Assembly (NCBI GenBank): GCA_017312345.1
Contig: BLAA01000001.1
Coordinates: forward strand, 1,178,001-1,242,000
From: Candidatus Denitrolinea symbiosum
Lineage (GTDB): Bacteria; Chloroflexota; Anaerolineae; Anaerolineales; Villigracilaceae
Direction: 5' to 3'
DNA: 64,000 nt
In this document: piece by piece, positions 7,148 through 15,773 of the stretch
How positions within the stretch are numbered: the first letter of the stretch is position 1
Layout of the letters: every line of letters starts with the position of its first letter
Notes under the pieces: model-generated
What the model was told of the DNA's origin: nothing
Seen by the model: the letters and a program-made list of their open reading frames with translations, nothing else
Databases searched by the model: none
Position numbers and translations under genes: made by a program

Positions 7148-8938
7148 ATGGCCGAAGAAATTGACATCCTCTTCAAAGACGCCGTCGAAGCCCTGCGCGC
7201 TGGCGACCGTCCGCGCGCCAAGGAACTGCTCACCCGCCTCCTGAAAGCGGACCAGCACAACGCCAATTACTGGGTCTGGATGAGCGCCGCCGTCGAGACG
7301 GCCAAAGAACGCGTCTACTGCCTGCAAACCGCGCTTCAAATTGACCCCGAAAACAAAAACGCCAAACGCGGCCTCGTCCTGCTCGGCGCGCTCCCGCCCG
7401 ACGAGACCACCCCGCCGTTTCCCGTCAACCACCCGCGTTCCTGGGAAAAGGAACTCATCCTTTCCTATGAACAGCCGCTCGAAAAGATACCGTTTCTCTC
7501 CAGGCCGCTGACGCGCCTCGCGGGGATGGGCGCGGCGGTCCTCGCGCTGGTTGGACTATCCATTTTCATGCTCCTCCAGCCGCGCAACTCGCGCGCCGTG
7601 CGCCTGCCCACGCATACCTTCGGCCCCTCGCCCACCTTCACGTCCACGCCCACCGCCCTTGGTGAAAAGCCGCGTCCCACGCCCACCTACGTCGGCCCCA
7701 CGCCGCTGTGGGCCTCCCTCCCCGCCACGTACACGCCCACGCCTCTCTACGCTCCCACCCCGCGCCAGCCGCAATCGGGAGACATCTTCCGCGCCGCCAG
7801 CGAAGCCTACGCCCGCGGCAACTGGAGCGACTTCATCAACTTCATGCAGCAGGTCACCGCGGCCGAACCCGAAGCCGCCGACCCGTGGTATTTCATCGGC
7901 GAAGCCTACCGCTTCCAGGGAAAATACACCGAGGCGCTGGACTCCTACAACCGCGCCCTCGCGCTCAACCCGGACTTCGGTCCCGCGTACCTCGGGCGGG
8001 CGCGCGTCAACCTGGCGCTGGACCCCGCCTCCAAGGTGATGGACGACCTCGACGCCGCGCTCAAGCACGATCCCGGCTTCGCCGAAGCGTGGATCGTCCG
8101 CGCCGCCTACAAGACCGACCACAACGACGCCAAAGGCGCGCTGAAAGACTTGAAATCCGCCGAGGCGTTGACTCCCGATTCCCCGCTCCTGTATTACGAA
8201 TACGCCCGCGCCCACTACGTCCTCGGCGAAGCGGACCGCGCCCTCGAATTCGCGCAGCGCGCCAACGAATTGGATATCACCCTGGTTCCAGTCTACCTGC
8301 TGCTCGGCGAACTCTACGCCGAGACCGGCCAGCCCGAAGAGTCCTACAAAGCCATCCAGACCTACGTTGCCTACGCCGAAGAAAACCAGACCACGCTCTA
8401 CCTTCAAGGCAAACTGCTCTTCCTGCAAAAAGACTACGAAGCCGCCCTCGAAAAACTGGACGCCGCCCTGAAACTGGGCAACATGAACGAAGCGCGCCTC
8501 TACCGCGGGCTCATCTACATCCACCTCAACCGCCCGCCGGAGGCCGTCTACGAATTGCGGGTCGCGGCGCAGGCCATGCCCGATTCCTTCGAGGCCAGCA
8601 TCGGACTGGCGCAAGCCTACCTGCTGAACAAGACGCCGGGCAACTCCTACCAGACGGCCGAGAAGGCCTTTTCGCTCGCCGCCGACGACGGACAACGCGT
8701 CCAGGTCTACTACTGGCGGGCCAAAGCCCAGGACGCGCTGGGACAATACGCCGGCTCGCGCCGCGACTGGGAGGCCCTGCTGGCCCTGCCGCCGGAGGTC
8801 GTCCCCGCGGCGTGGCGGACCGAGGCGCGGGCGCGCGTCGACGCGCTCTCCACCCCCACCCGCACGCCGACGGTCACGCTTACCCCCCGGCCGGGGACGA
8901 AGACGCCTACGCCCAAACCCGCGACGCCGACGCCGTAA
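7148..8938 (+). CDS. TPR-repeat membrane protein
   Basis: A 596-residue protein with an N-terminal TPR-like part (residues 5-75), one membrane span (GMGAAVLALVGLSIFMLL, about 127-145), a Thr/Pro-rich linker, and at least eight TPR units (about 215-545, for example DPWYFIGEAYRFQGKYTEALDSYNRALALNP). The C-terminus returns to a TPT-rich tail. It is most likely an extracytoplasmic protein-interaction scaffold. The ATG lies only 6 bp after a TATAAT at 7136-7141, so the message is probably leaderless. No enzymatic domain is seen. Confidence 0.85.
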   Translation: MAEEIDILFKDAVEALRAGDRPRAKELLTRLLKADQHNANYWVWMSAAVETAKERVYCLQTALQIDPENKNAKRGLVLLGALPPDETTPPFPVNHPRSWEKELILSYEQPLEKIPFLSRPLTRLAGMGAAVLALVGLSIFMLLQPRNSRAVRLPTHTFGPSPTFTSTPTALGEKPRPTPTYVGPTPLWASLPATYTPTPLYAPTPRQPQSGDIFRAASEAYARGNWSDFINFMQQVTAAEPEAADPWYFIGEAYRFQGKYTEALDSYNRALALNPDFGPAYLGRARVNLALDPASKVMDDLDAALKHDPGFAEAWIVRAAYKTDHNDAKGALKDLKSAEALTPDSPLLYYEYARAHYVLGEADRALEFAQRANELDITLVPVYLLLGELYAETGQPEESYKAIQTYVAYAEENQTTLYLQGKLLFLQKDYEAALEKLDAALKLGNMNEARLYRGLIYIHLNRPPEAVYELRVAAQAMPDSFEASIGLAQAYLLNKTPGNSYQTAEKAFSLAADDGQRVQVYYWRAKAQDALGQYAGSRRDWEALLALPPEVVPAAWRTEARARVDALSTPTRTPTVTLTPRPGTKTPTPKPATPTP

Positions 8939-9017
8939 CGCAGCAGCAGGACGAACGGCGCGGCCGCGCAAAGGGCGGAGCAGACGAACGCGGCGCGCAA
9001 TACGCTATAATCTTCCC

Positions 9018-9956
9018 ATGCAACGCGCCCTCTTCCTCTACAATCCCACGGCGGGCCGATTTTCCGTCGAACCGTTCTTAAAATCCGCGATCAGGACCCT
9101 TGCCGATTCCGACTGGAAGGTCGAAGCGCTCGCCACCCAAAGCGGGGAGCACGCGACCTCGGCGGCGCGGCAGGCCGCGCTGGAGAAGTTCGACGCGGTC
9201 TTCGCCTCGGGCGGCGACGGCACCATCGGCCAGGCCGCCGCGGGGCTGGTCGGCGCCGAGACCGCGCTCGGCATCCTCCCCAGCGGCACGGCCAACGTCC
9301 TCGCCCTCGAATTCGGTCTGCCGGTCTTTTCGTGGACGCGCTGGTGGGCGCTCAAAGACAACGCGCGCACGCTGGCGAACGCGCCCGTCCACGCGGTGGA
9401 CGTGGGCATCTGCAACGGACAGCCCTTCCTGCTCTGGGCCGGCATGGGACTCGACGCCATGACCATCCACGCCATCGAGCCGCGCATCCGCGTGGAAAAA
9501 TTCTTCTCCTTTCCCGAATACTTCGTCACCACCGTCCGCAACGCCAGCCAGTGGAGCGGCGTGCGCCTGCGCCTGTGGGCCGACAACGTGGAAGTGGAGG
9601 GCAACTTCATGGTGGCCGTCGCCAACAATATCCGCCGTTACATGGGCGGATACGCCGTCCTCTCTCCCGAAGCATATATGGACGACGGCGAATTCGACCT
9701 GTGGCTGCTCAGCGGCAACAACCTCGGCGACGCGCTCATGCGCGCCTACGAGCTCTGGCGCGGCCGCCATCTCCACTCCGACACGGCGCGCCGCATCCCG
9801 TTCCACACTCTGCGCGTCGTCGCCGAAACGCCCTTCCTCGTCCAGACCGACGGCGAGCCGCGTCCCGAAACGCGCGACGCTCTCATCACCATCCAGCCGC
9901 GCGCCCTGCGGATGCTCGTCCCGCCCCGGGCGCTGCACCTGCTTTCCAAGATATAA
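9018..9956 (+). CDS. Diacylglycerol kinase-catalytic-domain lipid kinase
   Basis: The 312-residue protein has the DAGK catalytic motifs: NPTAGR at the start, ASGGDGTIGQAAAGL (ATP-binding GGDGT, about residues 68-82) and LPSGTANVLALEFGLP. The family includes YegS and BmrU, which phosphorylate lipids such as diacylglycerol or phosphatidylglycerol, or sphingoid bases. A TATAAT at 9006-9011 lies 6 bp before the ATG, again pointing to a leaderless message. The lipid substrate is not predictable. Confidence 0.88.
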   Translation: MQRALFLYNPTAGRFSVEPFLKSAIRTLADSDWKVEALATQSGEHATSAARQAALEKFDAVFASGGDGTIGQAAAGLVGAETALGILPSGTANVLALEFGLPVFSWTRWWALKDNARTLANAPVHAVDVGICNGQPFLLWAGMGLDAMTIHAIEPRIRVEKFFSFPEYFVTTVRNASQWSGVRLRLWADNVEVEGNFMVAVANNIRRYMGGYAVLSPEAYMDDGEFDLWLLSGNNLGDALMRAYELWRGRHLHSDTARRIPFHTLRVVAETPFLVQTDGEPRPETRDALITIQPRALRMLVPPRALHLLSKI

Positions 9957-9976
9957 TTTGTGGCAGCGACCCAACC

Positions 9977-10462
9977 ATGAAACGCGACCTCCGCCAACTT
10001 TTCACTTTACCTGTTCTCCTCGGCGCGACGGGACTCGCCGGACTGCTGACCGTCCTCACGATGACCTGGTTCGGATTCTCCGCCCCGCCTCCCTCCGACC
10101 CCGGGCTGGCCCCCGCCTACCTGACCTTGATCCCCGCCCCGACCTCCACGCCGCGCGCCGCGCCCACGCCGACTCCCGATCTTCTGCTGGCCGGCACGCC
10201 GACCCTCCCCGCGGACGCCATCGTCGTGGGCGGCTACGTCCAGATCACCGGCACCGGCGGGGACGGTCTGCGCCTGCGTTCCGCGCCCGGGCTGGCGAGC
10301 GAACAGCTTTTCCTCGGCGAGGAGGCGGAGGTCTTCCAGGTGAAGGACGGCCCCAAGGAAGCCAACGGCTACATCTGGTGGTACATCGTCGCGCCGTACG
10401 ACCAAAACCGCGCGGGATGGGCCGCCGCGAATTTCCTGTCGGTGGTCCTGCCGCCGCCATGA
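9977..10462 (+). CDS. Membrane-anchored SH3b domain protein
   Basis: This 161-residue protein has an N-terminal membrane anchor (LPVLLGATGLAGLLTVLTM, residues 11-29), a Pro/Thr-rich spacer, and a C-terminal bacterial SH3 domain (VQITGTGGDGLRLRSAPG ... GWAAANFLSVV). Such domains bind cell wall or proteins at the surface. It begins 20 bp after the lipid kinase stop. A TATAAT at 9952-9957 overlaps the end of the preceding gene and may drive it. No catalytic domain is present. Confidence 0.8.
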   Translation: MKRDLRQLFTLPVLLGATGLAGLLTVLTMTWFGFSAPPPSDPGLAPAYLTLIPAPTSTPRAAPTPTPDLLLAGTPTLPADAIVVGGYVQITGTGGDGLRLRSAPGLASEQLFLGEEAEVFQVKDGPKEANGYIWWYIVAPYDQNRAGWAAANFLSVVLPPP

Positions 10463-10484
10463 TTTTGTGGACAAAGAGGAACCA

Positions 10485-10826
10485 ATGACTGAAAAACCCA
10501 CCGGCGTCACCGCCAACAAAACCCAACGCGAAGTGACCATCACCTGGTCCGACGGACACGTCAGCGTGTACCCGTTCGGGTTGCTGCGCGCGGCCTGTCC
10601 GTGCGCGTCCTGCCGCGGCGGGCACGAAAACATGAAGGCCGAACCCGACGCCTCGGTCTTCGAGGCCGACCTGGCCGAATCTCCCGCGACGCGGCTGGTC
10701 AACGTCCGCGCCGTCGGCTCGTACGCCCTCTCCTTCGTCTGGGACGACGGGCACGATTACGGCATTTACAGCTGGCATTATCTGCGCGCGCTGTGCCCGT
10801 GCGAGCAGCATCACGGCAAAGCGTAA
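10485..10826 (+). CDS. DUF971 family protein
   Basis: A 113-residue protein with the DUF971 pattern: ITWSDGHVSVYPFGLLRAACPCASCRGG near the start and HDYGIYSWHYLRALCPCEQ near the end. The fold matches the N-terminal domain of gamma-butyrobetaine hydroxylase, with cysteines that may bind a metal. Stand-alone versions are found near iron-sulfur or Mrp-type genes in other bacteria; here radA follows after 37 bp. The ATG at 10485 is chosen because AGAGGA precedes it; a GTG at 10467 is an alternative. Confidence 0.85.
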   Translation: MTEKPTGVTANKTQREVTITWSDGHVSVYPFGLLRAACPCASCRGGHENMKAEPDASVFEADLAESPATRLVNVRAVGSYALSFVWDDGHDYGIYSWHYLRALCPCEQHHGKA

Positions 10827-10863
10827 ACAAAGAACCCCGTCCAACTTCGGAAGGACATCTGCC

Positions 10864-12255
10864 ATGGCAAAAACCCACACCCGCTACGTCTGCCAGCAAT
10901 GCGGACGCGTCTCCGCCACGTATATGGGGAAATGCCCGCAGTGCGGGAACTTCAACTCGATGATCGAGGAAGTCGTCCACGAGGAGCCAGCCGCGAAGAA
11001 GAGCGCCGTGCGCGGGTTGACGGGACGCTCGTCGCCGCGCCCCATCTCGGAGGTCAGCGGCGACGCGGAGGATCGGATCCCGCTCCCCATCGGCGAGTTC
11101 GCGCGCGTCCTGGGCGGGGGAATCGTCCCCGGCTCGATCATTCTCGTGGGCGGCGACCCGGGCATCGGCAAGTCCACGCTGATGCTGCAAATGGCGATGG
11201 AGATGGGGAAGAGTCAGCGGGTGTTGTACGCCTCGGGCGAGGAGTCGGAGCGGCAGATCAAGATGCGCGGCGCCCGCTTGACGGGATCCCGCGCGGGGTC
11301 CATGCCGGAGGCGTTGTTCCTCGTCACCGAGACGAATCTCGAAGTCATCCTGAATCACGTGCGCGAGGTCAAGCCCGACCTGTTGATCGTCGACTCGATC
11401 CAGACTACGTATCTCTCGGCGTTGGATTCGAGCGCGGGATCGGTCTCGCAGGTGCGCGAGTGCGCGTCGCAGTTGCGCGAACTGGCGAAGTCTTCGGGCA
11501 TCACGGTGTTCGTCGTCGGTCACGTGACGAAGGAGGGCAACATCGCCGGGCCGCGCGTGCTGGAACACATTGTGGACACGGTGCTGTATCTCGAAGGCGA
11601 CCGTTTTCAGGCGTACCGCCTGCTGCGCTCAGTGAAGAACCGCTTCGGCGCGACCTCGGAGGTGGGCGTGTTCGAGATGCGCGAGGGCGGACTCATTGAA
11701 GTGACCAATCCCAGCGAGGCCTTTCTCGCGGAACGGATGGTGAACGCGGCCGGTTCGGCCATCGCGGTGACGATGGAGGGGACGCGCCCGATCCTCGTCG
11801 AAATTCAGGGGCTGACTTCGCCGACCCAATTCGGCAACGCGCGCCGCACGCCCAACGGCGTGGACTTCAACCGCCTGCTGCTCATCACCGCGGTGCTCAC
11901 GCGCCGCGTGGGACTCAAACTCGGCGAGCAGGATATTTTCGTCAACGTGGTCGGCGGCATCCAGATCGAGGAGCCGGCCGCGGACCTGGCCGTGGCGGCG
12001 GCCATCGCGTCTTCGTGGCGCGACGCGCCCGTCCGCGCGGACGCGGTGTTGATCGGCGAGATCGGTCTGGCGGGCGAGTTGCGTATGCCCGGTCAGATGG
12101 TTCCGCGTTTGCGCGAGGCGCAGAAACTTGGGTTCAAGACCGCCATCGTCCCGAAGGCGATTCGCAAGGGCGAGGCCTATCCGAAGGGAATCGAGGTGGT
12201 GGAAGTGCGTTCGGTGGAGCAGGCGTTGCAGGCGGCGTTGAAAGCGGACAAGTAG
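10864..12255 (+). CDS. radA: DNA repair protein RadA
   Basis: The 463-residue length and domain order match RadA/Sms: a CxxC zinc finger (CQQCGRVSATYMGKCPQC, residues 9-26), a RecA-like ATPase with Walker A GGDPGIGKST (about 96-105) and Walker B LLIVDSIQT, the RadA-specific KNRFG motif (in SVKNRFGATSEVG), and a C-terminal Lon-protease-like domain ending in VPKAIRKGEAYPKGIEVVEVRSVEQAL. RadA promotes branch migration during recombinational repair. A GGAAGGA ribosome site precedes the ATG. Confidence 0.97.
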   Translation: MAKTHTRYVCQQCGRVSATYMGKCPQCGNFNSMIEEVVHEEPAAKKSAVRGLTGRSSPRPISEVSGDAEDRIPLPIGEFARVLGGGIVPGSIILVGGDPGIGKSTLMLQMAMEMGKSQRVLYASGEESERQIKMRGARLTGSRAGSMPEALFLVTETNLEVILNHVREVKPDLLIVDSIQTTYLSALDSSAGSVSQVRECASQLRELAKSSGITVFVVGHVTKEGNIAGPRVLEHIVDTVLYLEGDRFQAYRLLRSVKNRFGATSEVGVFEMREGGLIEVTNPSEAFLAERMVNAAGSAIAVTMEGTRPILVEIQGLTSPTQFGNARRTPNGVDFNRLLLITAVLTRRVGLKLGEQDIFVNVVGGIQIEEPAADLAVAAAIASSWRDAPVRADAVLIGEIGLAGELRMPGQMVPRLREAQKLGFKTAIVPKAIRKGEAYPKGIEVVEVRSVEQALQAALKADK

Positions 12256-12351
12256 ACAGGCGAACATACTGGCAGGCAAACATGATATGAAGCGTACGGA
12301 AACGGGGAGTTGATGCGCCGCTCGTTGTGGGAAACCGATTTTTGCATATTT

Positions 12352-12386
12352 GAACTGGATGTAAGGTTTAACCTTATATCCAGTTC
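12352..12386. promoter_or_regulatory. 35-bp near-perfect palindrome upstream of lipoprotein gene
   Basis: Two 17-nt arms (beginning GAACTGGATG and ending CATCCAGTTC, one mismatch) flank a single base. There is no T-run, and it lies about 65 bp upstream of the lipoprotein ATG, so an operator or RNA structure is more likely than a terminator. It could also be a relic of a small mobile repeat. Confidence 0.45.
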
Positions 12387-12449
12387 ACAGCGCGACCAAT
12401 CCCCTCCCTCCTCGTATAGCTCCTCAGGACTATTTCCGAGGAGTTTCCC

Positions 12450-13295
12450 ATGAACAAGAAAATCATCCCTATTCTGCTGGCGGTCTTCCTCGTCACCACC
12501 GCCTGCGGATTTACCATTCCCCGCCGCGCTGCGCCCGAACCCGAAACGACGGACAAGATCAGCGTGCCGGTCCCGTCTTCGGGAAAGGCGCGGCTGACGC
12601 TGGCGTTCGGCGCGGGCGAGATGAACCTGTCCGCAGGCGCGGCCGACTCGCTCGTCGAGGGCGAGGCCACGTACAATTACAGCAAGATCAAACCCGTCGT
12701 CAAGACCGACGGCGACAGCGTCCGCATCCAATCGGGCGACGGTTCCTTCAACGCCTTCCCAGGCGTCAACAACCTCGTCAACCGCTGGGATTTGAAACTC
12801 GGCGCCGCACCCACCGACCTGACCATCGAGGCGGGCGCGTACACGGGCAACTTCGAACTCGGCGGCCTCGCGTTGACCGGGCTGACCGTCAAGGACGGCG
12901 CGTCCACCGTGGACCTGAACTTCGGCGTGCCGAACAAGGCCGAGATGTCCATCCTGCGCTACGAGACCGGCGCGTCCACCGTCAAGATGACCGGGCTGGG
13001 CAACGCCAACTTCAATACGCTCATCTTCTCAGGCGGCGCGGGCGACTACACCCTCGACTTTTCGGGCGACATGCAGCGCCCGGCCACCGCCACGATCGAG
13101 GCCGGACTCTGCAACGTGATCCTAGTCATTCCCGAGGGCGTCCACGCGGCGGTGACGGTGGAGAGCGGCGCGGCCAACGTGAACGCCGGGACCGGCTGGT
13201 CGCAGAGCGGAAAAGTCTACACCCAGGAGGGCGAAGGCTCCACCCTGACCGTCATCGTCAACATTGGCGCAGGCAACCTGACGCTGACCAAATAG
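12450..13295 (+). CDS. Toast-rack-like beta-helical lipoprotein
   Basis: This 281-residue protein starts with a lipoprotein signal (MNKKIIPILLAVFLVTTAC, Cys at 19). The rest is a repetitive beta-rich run (LTLAFGAGEMNLSAGA..., MTGLGNANFNTLIFSGGAGDYTLDFSGD, VTVESGAANVNAGTGW) resembling toast-rack / DUF2154 / DUF4097 adhesin-like folds. It should sit on the outer surface of the membrane; its function is unknown. A CGAGGAG ribosome site precedes the ATG, and a terminator follows the gene. Confidence 0.75.
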   Translation: MNKKIIPILLAVFLVTTACGFTIPRRAAPEPETTDKISVPVPSSGKARLTLAFGAGEMNLSAGAADSLVEGEATYNYSKIKPVVKTDGDSVRIQSGDGSFNAFPGVNNLVNRWDLKLGAAPTDLTIEAGAYTGNFELGGLALTGLTVKDGASTVDLNFGVPNKAEMSILRYETGASTVKMTGLGNANFNTLIFSGGAGDYTLDFSGDMQRPATATIEAGLCNVILVIPEGVHAAVTVESGAANVNAGTGWSQSGKVYTQEGEGSTLTVIVNIGAGNLTLTK

Positions 13296-13316
13296 CCAAT
13301 CGCTTAATTGCGGAAC

Positions 13317-13352
13317 AAAGCGGCAGTTACTCCAAAAGCGACTGCCGCTTTT
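13317..13352 (+). terminator. Terminator after the toast-rack lipoprotein gene
   Basis: AAAGCGGCAGT and ACTGCCGCTTTT form an 11-bp stem with a 13-nt loop, followed by a T-rich tail, 22 bp after the stop codon. Confidence 0.75.
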
Positions 13353-13480
13353 CCTTTCATATCGGAGTAAAAGGTCATCTTTAGTCCGTGACCTCCATCA
13401 CTTGATTGGGCTGGATTTTCGCACTAGAATGGATATAATCAGGTCAGTATTATCAGGATTTTTTTGGAGAAGGTTGAACC

Positions 13481-13885
13481 ATGCAAATCACTCGTCAAGC
13501 AGACTATGCCGTTCGCGCGGTTTTGCATCTGGCTCGCATGGGCGACAACCAGCGCGCCGCCACCAGCGCGGTGGCGAAAGAACAAAACATCCCGCCCTCT
13601 TTTCTCGCCAAGATCATCTCGCAACTGTCCATCGCCGGGCTGCTCCACACCTCGCGCGGCGCGCGCGGCGGCGTGACGCTGGCGCGCGACCCGCAGAACA
13701 TCAGCCTGCTCGAGGTCATCGAGGCGATTGACGGGCCGATCCAGCTGAACGAATGTACCGGCGAGAACGGCCTGTGTTCGTTCGACGCCGAATGTCCGCT
13801 CCGCCCGATCTGGTGCGAAGCGCAGGCAGACCTGGTCAACCGCCTGAAAGGGACCAACTTTGCGCAGTTGATGGCGCAAGCATGA
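13481..13885 (+). CDS. Rrf2 family transcriptional regulator
   Basis: The 134-residue protein begins MQITRQADYAVRAVLHLARMG, the Rrf2 winged-helix signature, followed by the recognition helix segment IPPSFLAKIISQLSIAGLLHTSRGARGGVTLARDP. Three cysteines (C-x6-C-x5-C in ECTGENGLCSFDAEC, about residues 89-102) lie where IscR, NsrR and RirA hold an iron-sulfur cluster, so it is probably a cluster-sensing repressor of stress, iron or nitric-oxide genes. The target genes are not evident. It lies just upstream of tRNA-Lys. Confidence 0.88.
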   Translation: MQITRQADYAVRAVLHLARMGDNQRAATSAVAKEQNIPPSFLAKIISQLSIAGLLHTSRGARGGVTLARDPQNISLLEVIEAIDGPIQLNECTGENGLCSFDAECPLRPIWCEAQADLVNRLKGTNFAQLMAQA

Positions 13886-13897
13886 CGTTCGCGCGTA

Positions 13898-13925
13898 TTG
13901 ACGCGTTTTTCCTTTGCGGTATAAT
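13898..13925 (+). promoter_or_regulatory. Promoter of tRNA-Lys
   Basis: TTGACG at 13898-13903 and TATAAT at 13920-13925 with a 16-bp spacer, 15 bp before the tRNA 5' end. Confidence 0.8.
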
Positions 13926-13940
13926 ACCGCCCGCGCCGCT

Positions 13941-14015
13941 GGTCCCGTAGCTCAATGGCAGAGCAAGCGCCTCTTAAGCGTTTGGTTGAGGGTTCGAGTC
14001 CCCCCGGGATCACCA
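13941..14015 (+). tRNA. tRNA-Lys (CTT anticodon)
   Basis: A complete cloverleaf can be drawn: acceptor GGTCCCG/CGGGATC, D arm GCTC...GAGC, anticodon stem AGCGC/GCGTT around loop CTCTTAA (anticodon CTT, read as lysine), and T arm with TTCGAGT. CCA is encoded after discriminator A. One T-stem pair is an A-C mismatch. A strong promoter precedes it and a terminator follows. Confidence 0.9.
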
Positions 14016-14017
14016 TC

Positions 14018-14049
14018 AAAAAAGCCCTTTACGGGCTTTTTGTTTTTTT
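14018..14049 (+). terminator. Terminator of tRNA-Lys
   Basis: AAAAAGCCC and GGGCTTTTT form a stem with a short TTTAC loop and a long T-run (TTTTTGTTTTTTT). It is also positioned to stop the convergent gene on the minus strand that ends at 14029. Confidence 0.85.
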
Positions 14050-15024
14050 CCACTCTTTCACTTTTTCCAGCAACGCGCCGAGCGGACGCAGGTCGCGCAC
14101 GTCCACCGCCAGGTTCTTGACGCGCGTCTCGCTGTATTGGAACACGCGCGTCCCCGACGGGATAAAGCGCGCCCGCTGGCGGAACTCTCCGCGCGGCAGC
14201 CAGCCTGTCAGGAAGATGTCCATGCCGTAGACCCAGACATTGCCCCAGTCAATCTGCGGGATGACGTACGTCTCGCCTCGCGCGGGACTGCGGAGCGCGA
14301 TCCGTCCATCGGGCGGACTCGCCGCATGCAGCGACGCGACCGAAAAAAACGCCGTGGATGCTTCCGTTCTCGTCCGCGGCTTCAAGACAATTTTCTCGCT
14401 GGCGTATTCGCGGCTTTCGACCTGCCCGCCGATCTCCAGCGTCACTTCCGAGTCGCAGTCGGATTTCAGCGCGAGCCGCCCCAGCGGAGTCCACGCCTGC
14501 GGGTTGGCCCAGGCTTTGGGAAACGCGTGGATCAAGTGGATGGGCTGCCCCGCGGCCAGGGCCGCTTGCAGGTCACGCGGCGAAGCGGCGTTGAGCGCGG
14601 TCGCGAAGGCGAAGAGATAGAGGTCGTCGTCGCGATGTCCCTCCGCCGCGTCCTGGTCGGAGGGGACGAGGGCCGGGGCGTCGAGGAGCAATCCCGGGTC
14701 ACGGCGGACGCGCCGAATCTGCTCGCGGCGGGTCAGCAGGAAGGATTTCACGTCGCAGCGATGGCCGCCGAGCGAAACGTCGTAGCGGTCGGGATCGGTG
14801 AAGGGCGTGGCGCCTTTCACGTCGAAGGGGATGTCGTTCTGCGTGAGATGGCGGCGGAAGGCCAGTTCCACCGCCACGCCCGCCACGATGCGGCGGAGAC
14901 GGTCGTACGGCGATCCGCCCATGCGGTTGTAGGTGTGAGGGAGAGAACGCACCGCGTACGCGATTCCGCCTTCGGTGAGGTCGCGGGGAAAGGGGAGGCG
15001 GAGGAGGGAGGATAAAGTTAACAC
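14029..15024 (-). CDS. Putative PD-(D/E)xK nuclease
   Basis: I do not recognise a named family for this 331-residue protein. Its N-terminal third fits a restriction-endonuclease-like core: a helix with GVAVELAFRRHL (E53), then YDVSLGGHRCDVKSF (D82 and D91-x-K93), the E...D...DxK order of PD-(D/E)xK enzymes. The C-terminal part has a beta-rich stretch and ends at the tRNA-Lys terminator. It lies on the same strand as, and downstream of, an AT-rich gene and a DNA methyltransferase, which suggests a restriction-modification role. The nuclease call rests on motif spacing only. Confidence 0.5.
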   Translation of the reverse strand: MLTLSSLLRLPFPRDLTEGGIAYAVRSLPHTYNRMGGSPYDRLRRIVAGVAVELAFRRHLTQNDIPFDVKGATPFTDPDRYDVSLGGHRCDVKSFLLTRREQIRRVRRDPGLLLDAPALVPSDQDAAEGHRDDDLYLFAFATALNAASPRDLQAALAAGQPIHLIHAFPKAWANPQAWTPLGRLALKSDCDSEVTLEIGGQVESREYASEKIVLKPRTRTEASTAFFSVASLHAASPPDGRIALRSPARGETYVIPQIDWGNVWVYGMDIFLTGWLPRGEFRQRARFIPSGTRVFQYSETRVKNLAVDVRDLRPLGALLEKVKEWKKTKSP

Positions 15025-15069
15025 GGTTGGTCTTTATATTTTTGTTGTAACAAATTTATATTTGGGCTC

Positions 15070-15768
15070 TCATGGTGATAGCCTCTGTTGATTACATATT
15101 ATTCCATCTACGCCTCGGTTATTGCTGTAACAAAAGAATACTCCATATAATTTTGGCGTTTTCTCTCTAATCAGTTGCTTTGTTTCTTCAATGAGCCTAA
15201 AACGATGGTCGTGATTGAGCGGTCTAAATCCAGTTTCATATATTAATATTGCAGTTCGTTCATCGTAACTGTTCTTGAGTTTTCGTTCGAACGCTTGTAA
15301 TATGGATTGAATTACTCTTTCCGATTCTTCTTCCGTTTCAACAAATTTGCCTTTGGTGCTGATTTTCCGTCCGTTTCGTTTTACAGTTCCTGTGAAATGT
15401 GCGTAACCATTTCTGGAGAGCGCTTGCCGCCGCATGACATTAAGATTGTTATCTGTTGTTGTTACCTCGATTTTGATTGTTTCGTATGGAACAGAATTGG
15501 AGTTTTGAATTTCAATAATCGCATCATATTCTCGATTATCCGCGAAGCATTGGATAAAAACATCATTCCATTCGCGCCAAAAAAACAGACCCAAATGAGC
15601 AATTGGCACGGCCTCCTCAATCAGTTTTTTTACTATTGCCCCTCTTCGTTCAAGATAAAGTTCATTAAAGTCGGGTTCTTGATTCAGTTGAATGAGTTCA
15701 TTGTGTACCCAACCACAGAATTCAAACAGTGGGCGTTTTTGTTCGTACATTTCTCTTTGAATTTCCAT
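15070..15768 (-). CDS. AT-rich unknown gene, candidate restriction endonuclease
   Basis: The 232-residue protein is not recognised. Its DNA is visibly AT-rich compared with both neighbours, a sign of recent transfer. A central strand-loop-strand (REYDAIIEIQN followed by ETIKIEVTTTDN) resembles a nuclease core but with E-x-T in place of E-x-K, so catalysis is unproven. It follows the DNA methyltransferase gene by only 5 bp in the same direction, the normal place for a cognate restriction enzyme. The alternative is an accessory or specificity factor for that enzyme. Confidence 0.55.
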   Translation of the reverse strand: MEIQREMYEQKRPLFEFCGWVHNELIQLNQEPDFNELYLERRGAIVKKLIEEAVPIAHLGLFFWREWNDVFIQCFADNREYDAIIEIQNSNSVPYETIKIEVTTTDNNLNVMRRQALSRNGYAHFTGTVKRNGRKISTKGKFVETEEESERVIQSILQAFERKLKNSYDERTAILIYETGFRPLNHDHRFRLIEETKQLIREKTPKLYGVFFCYSNNRGVDGIICNQQRLSP

Positions 15769-15773
15769 AAAAA

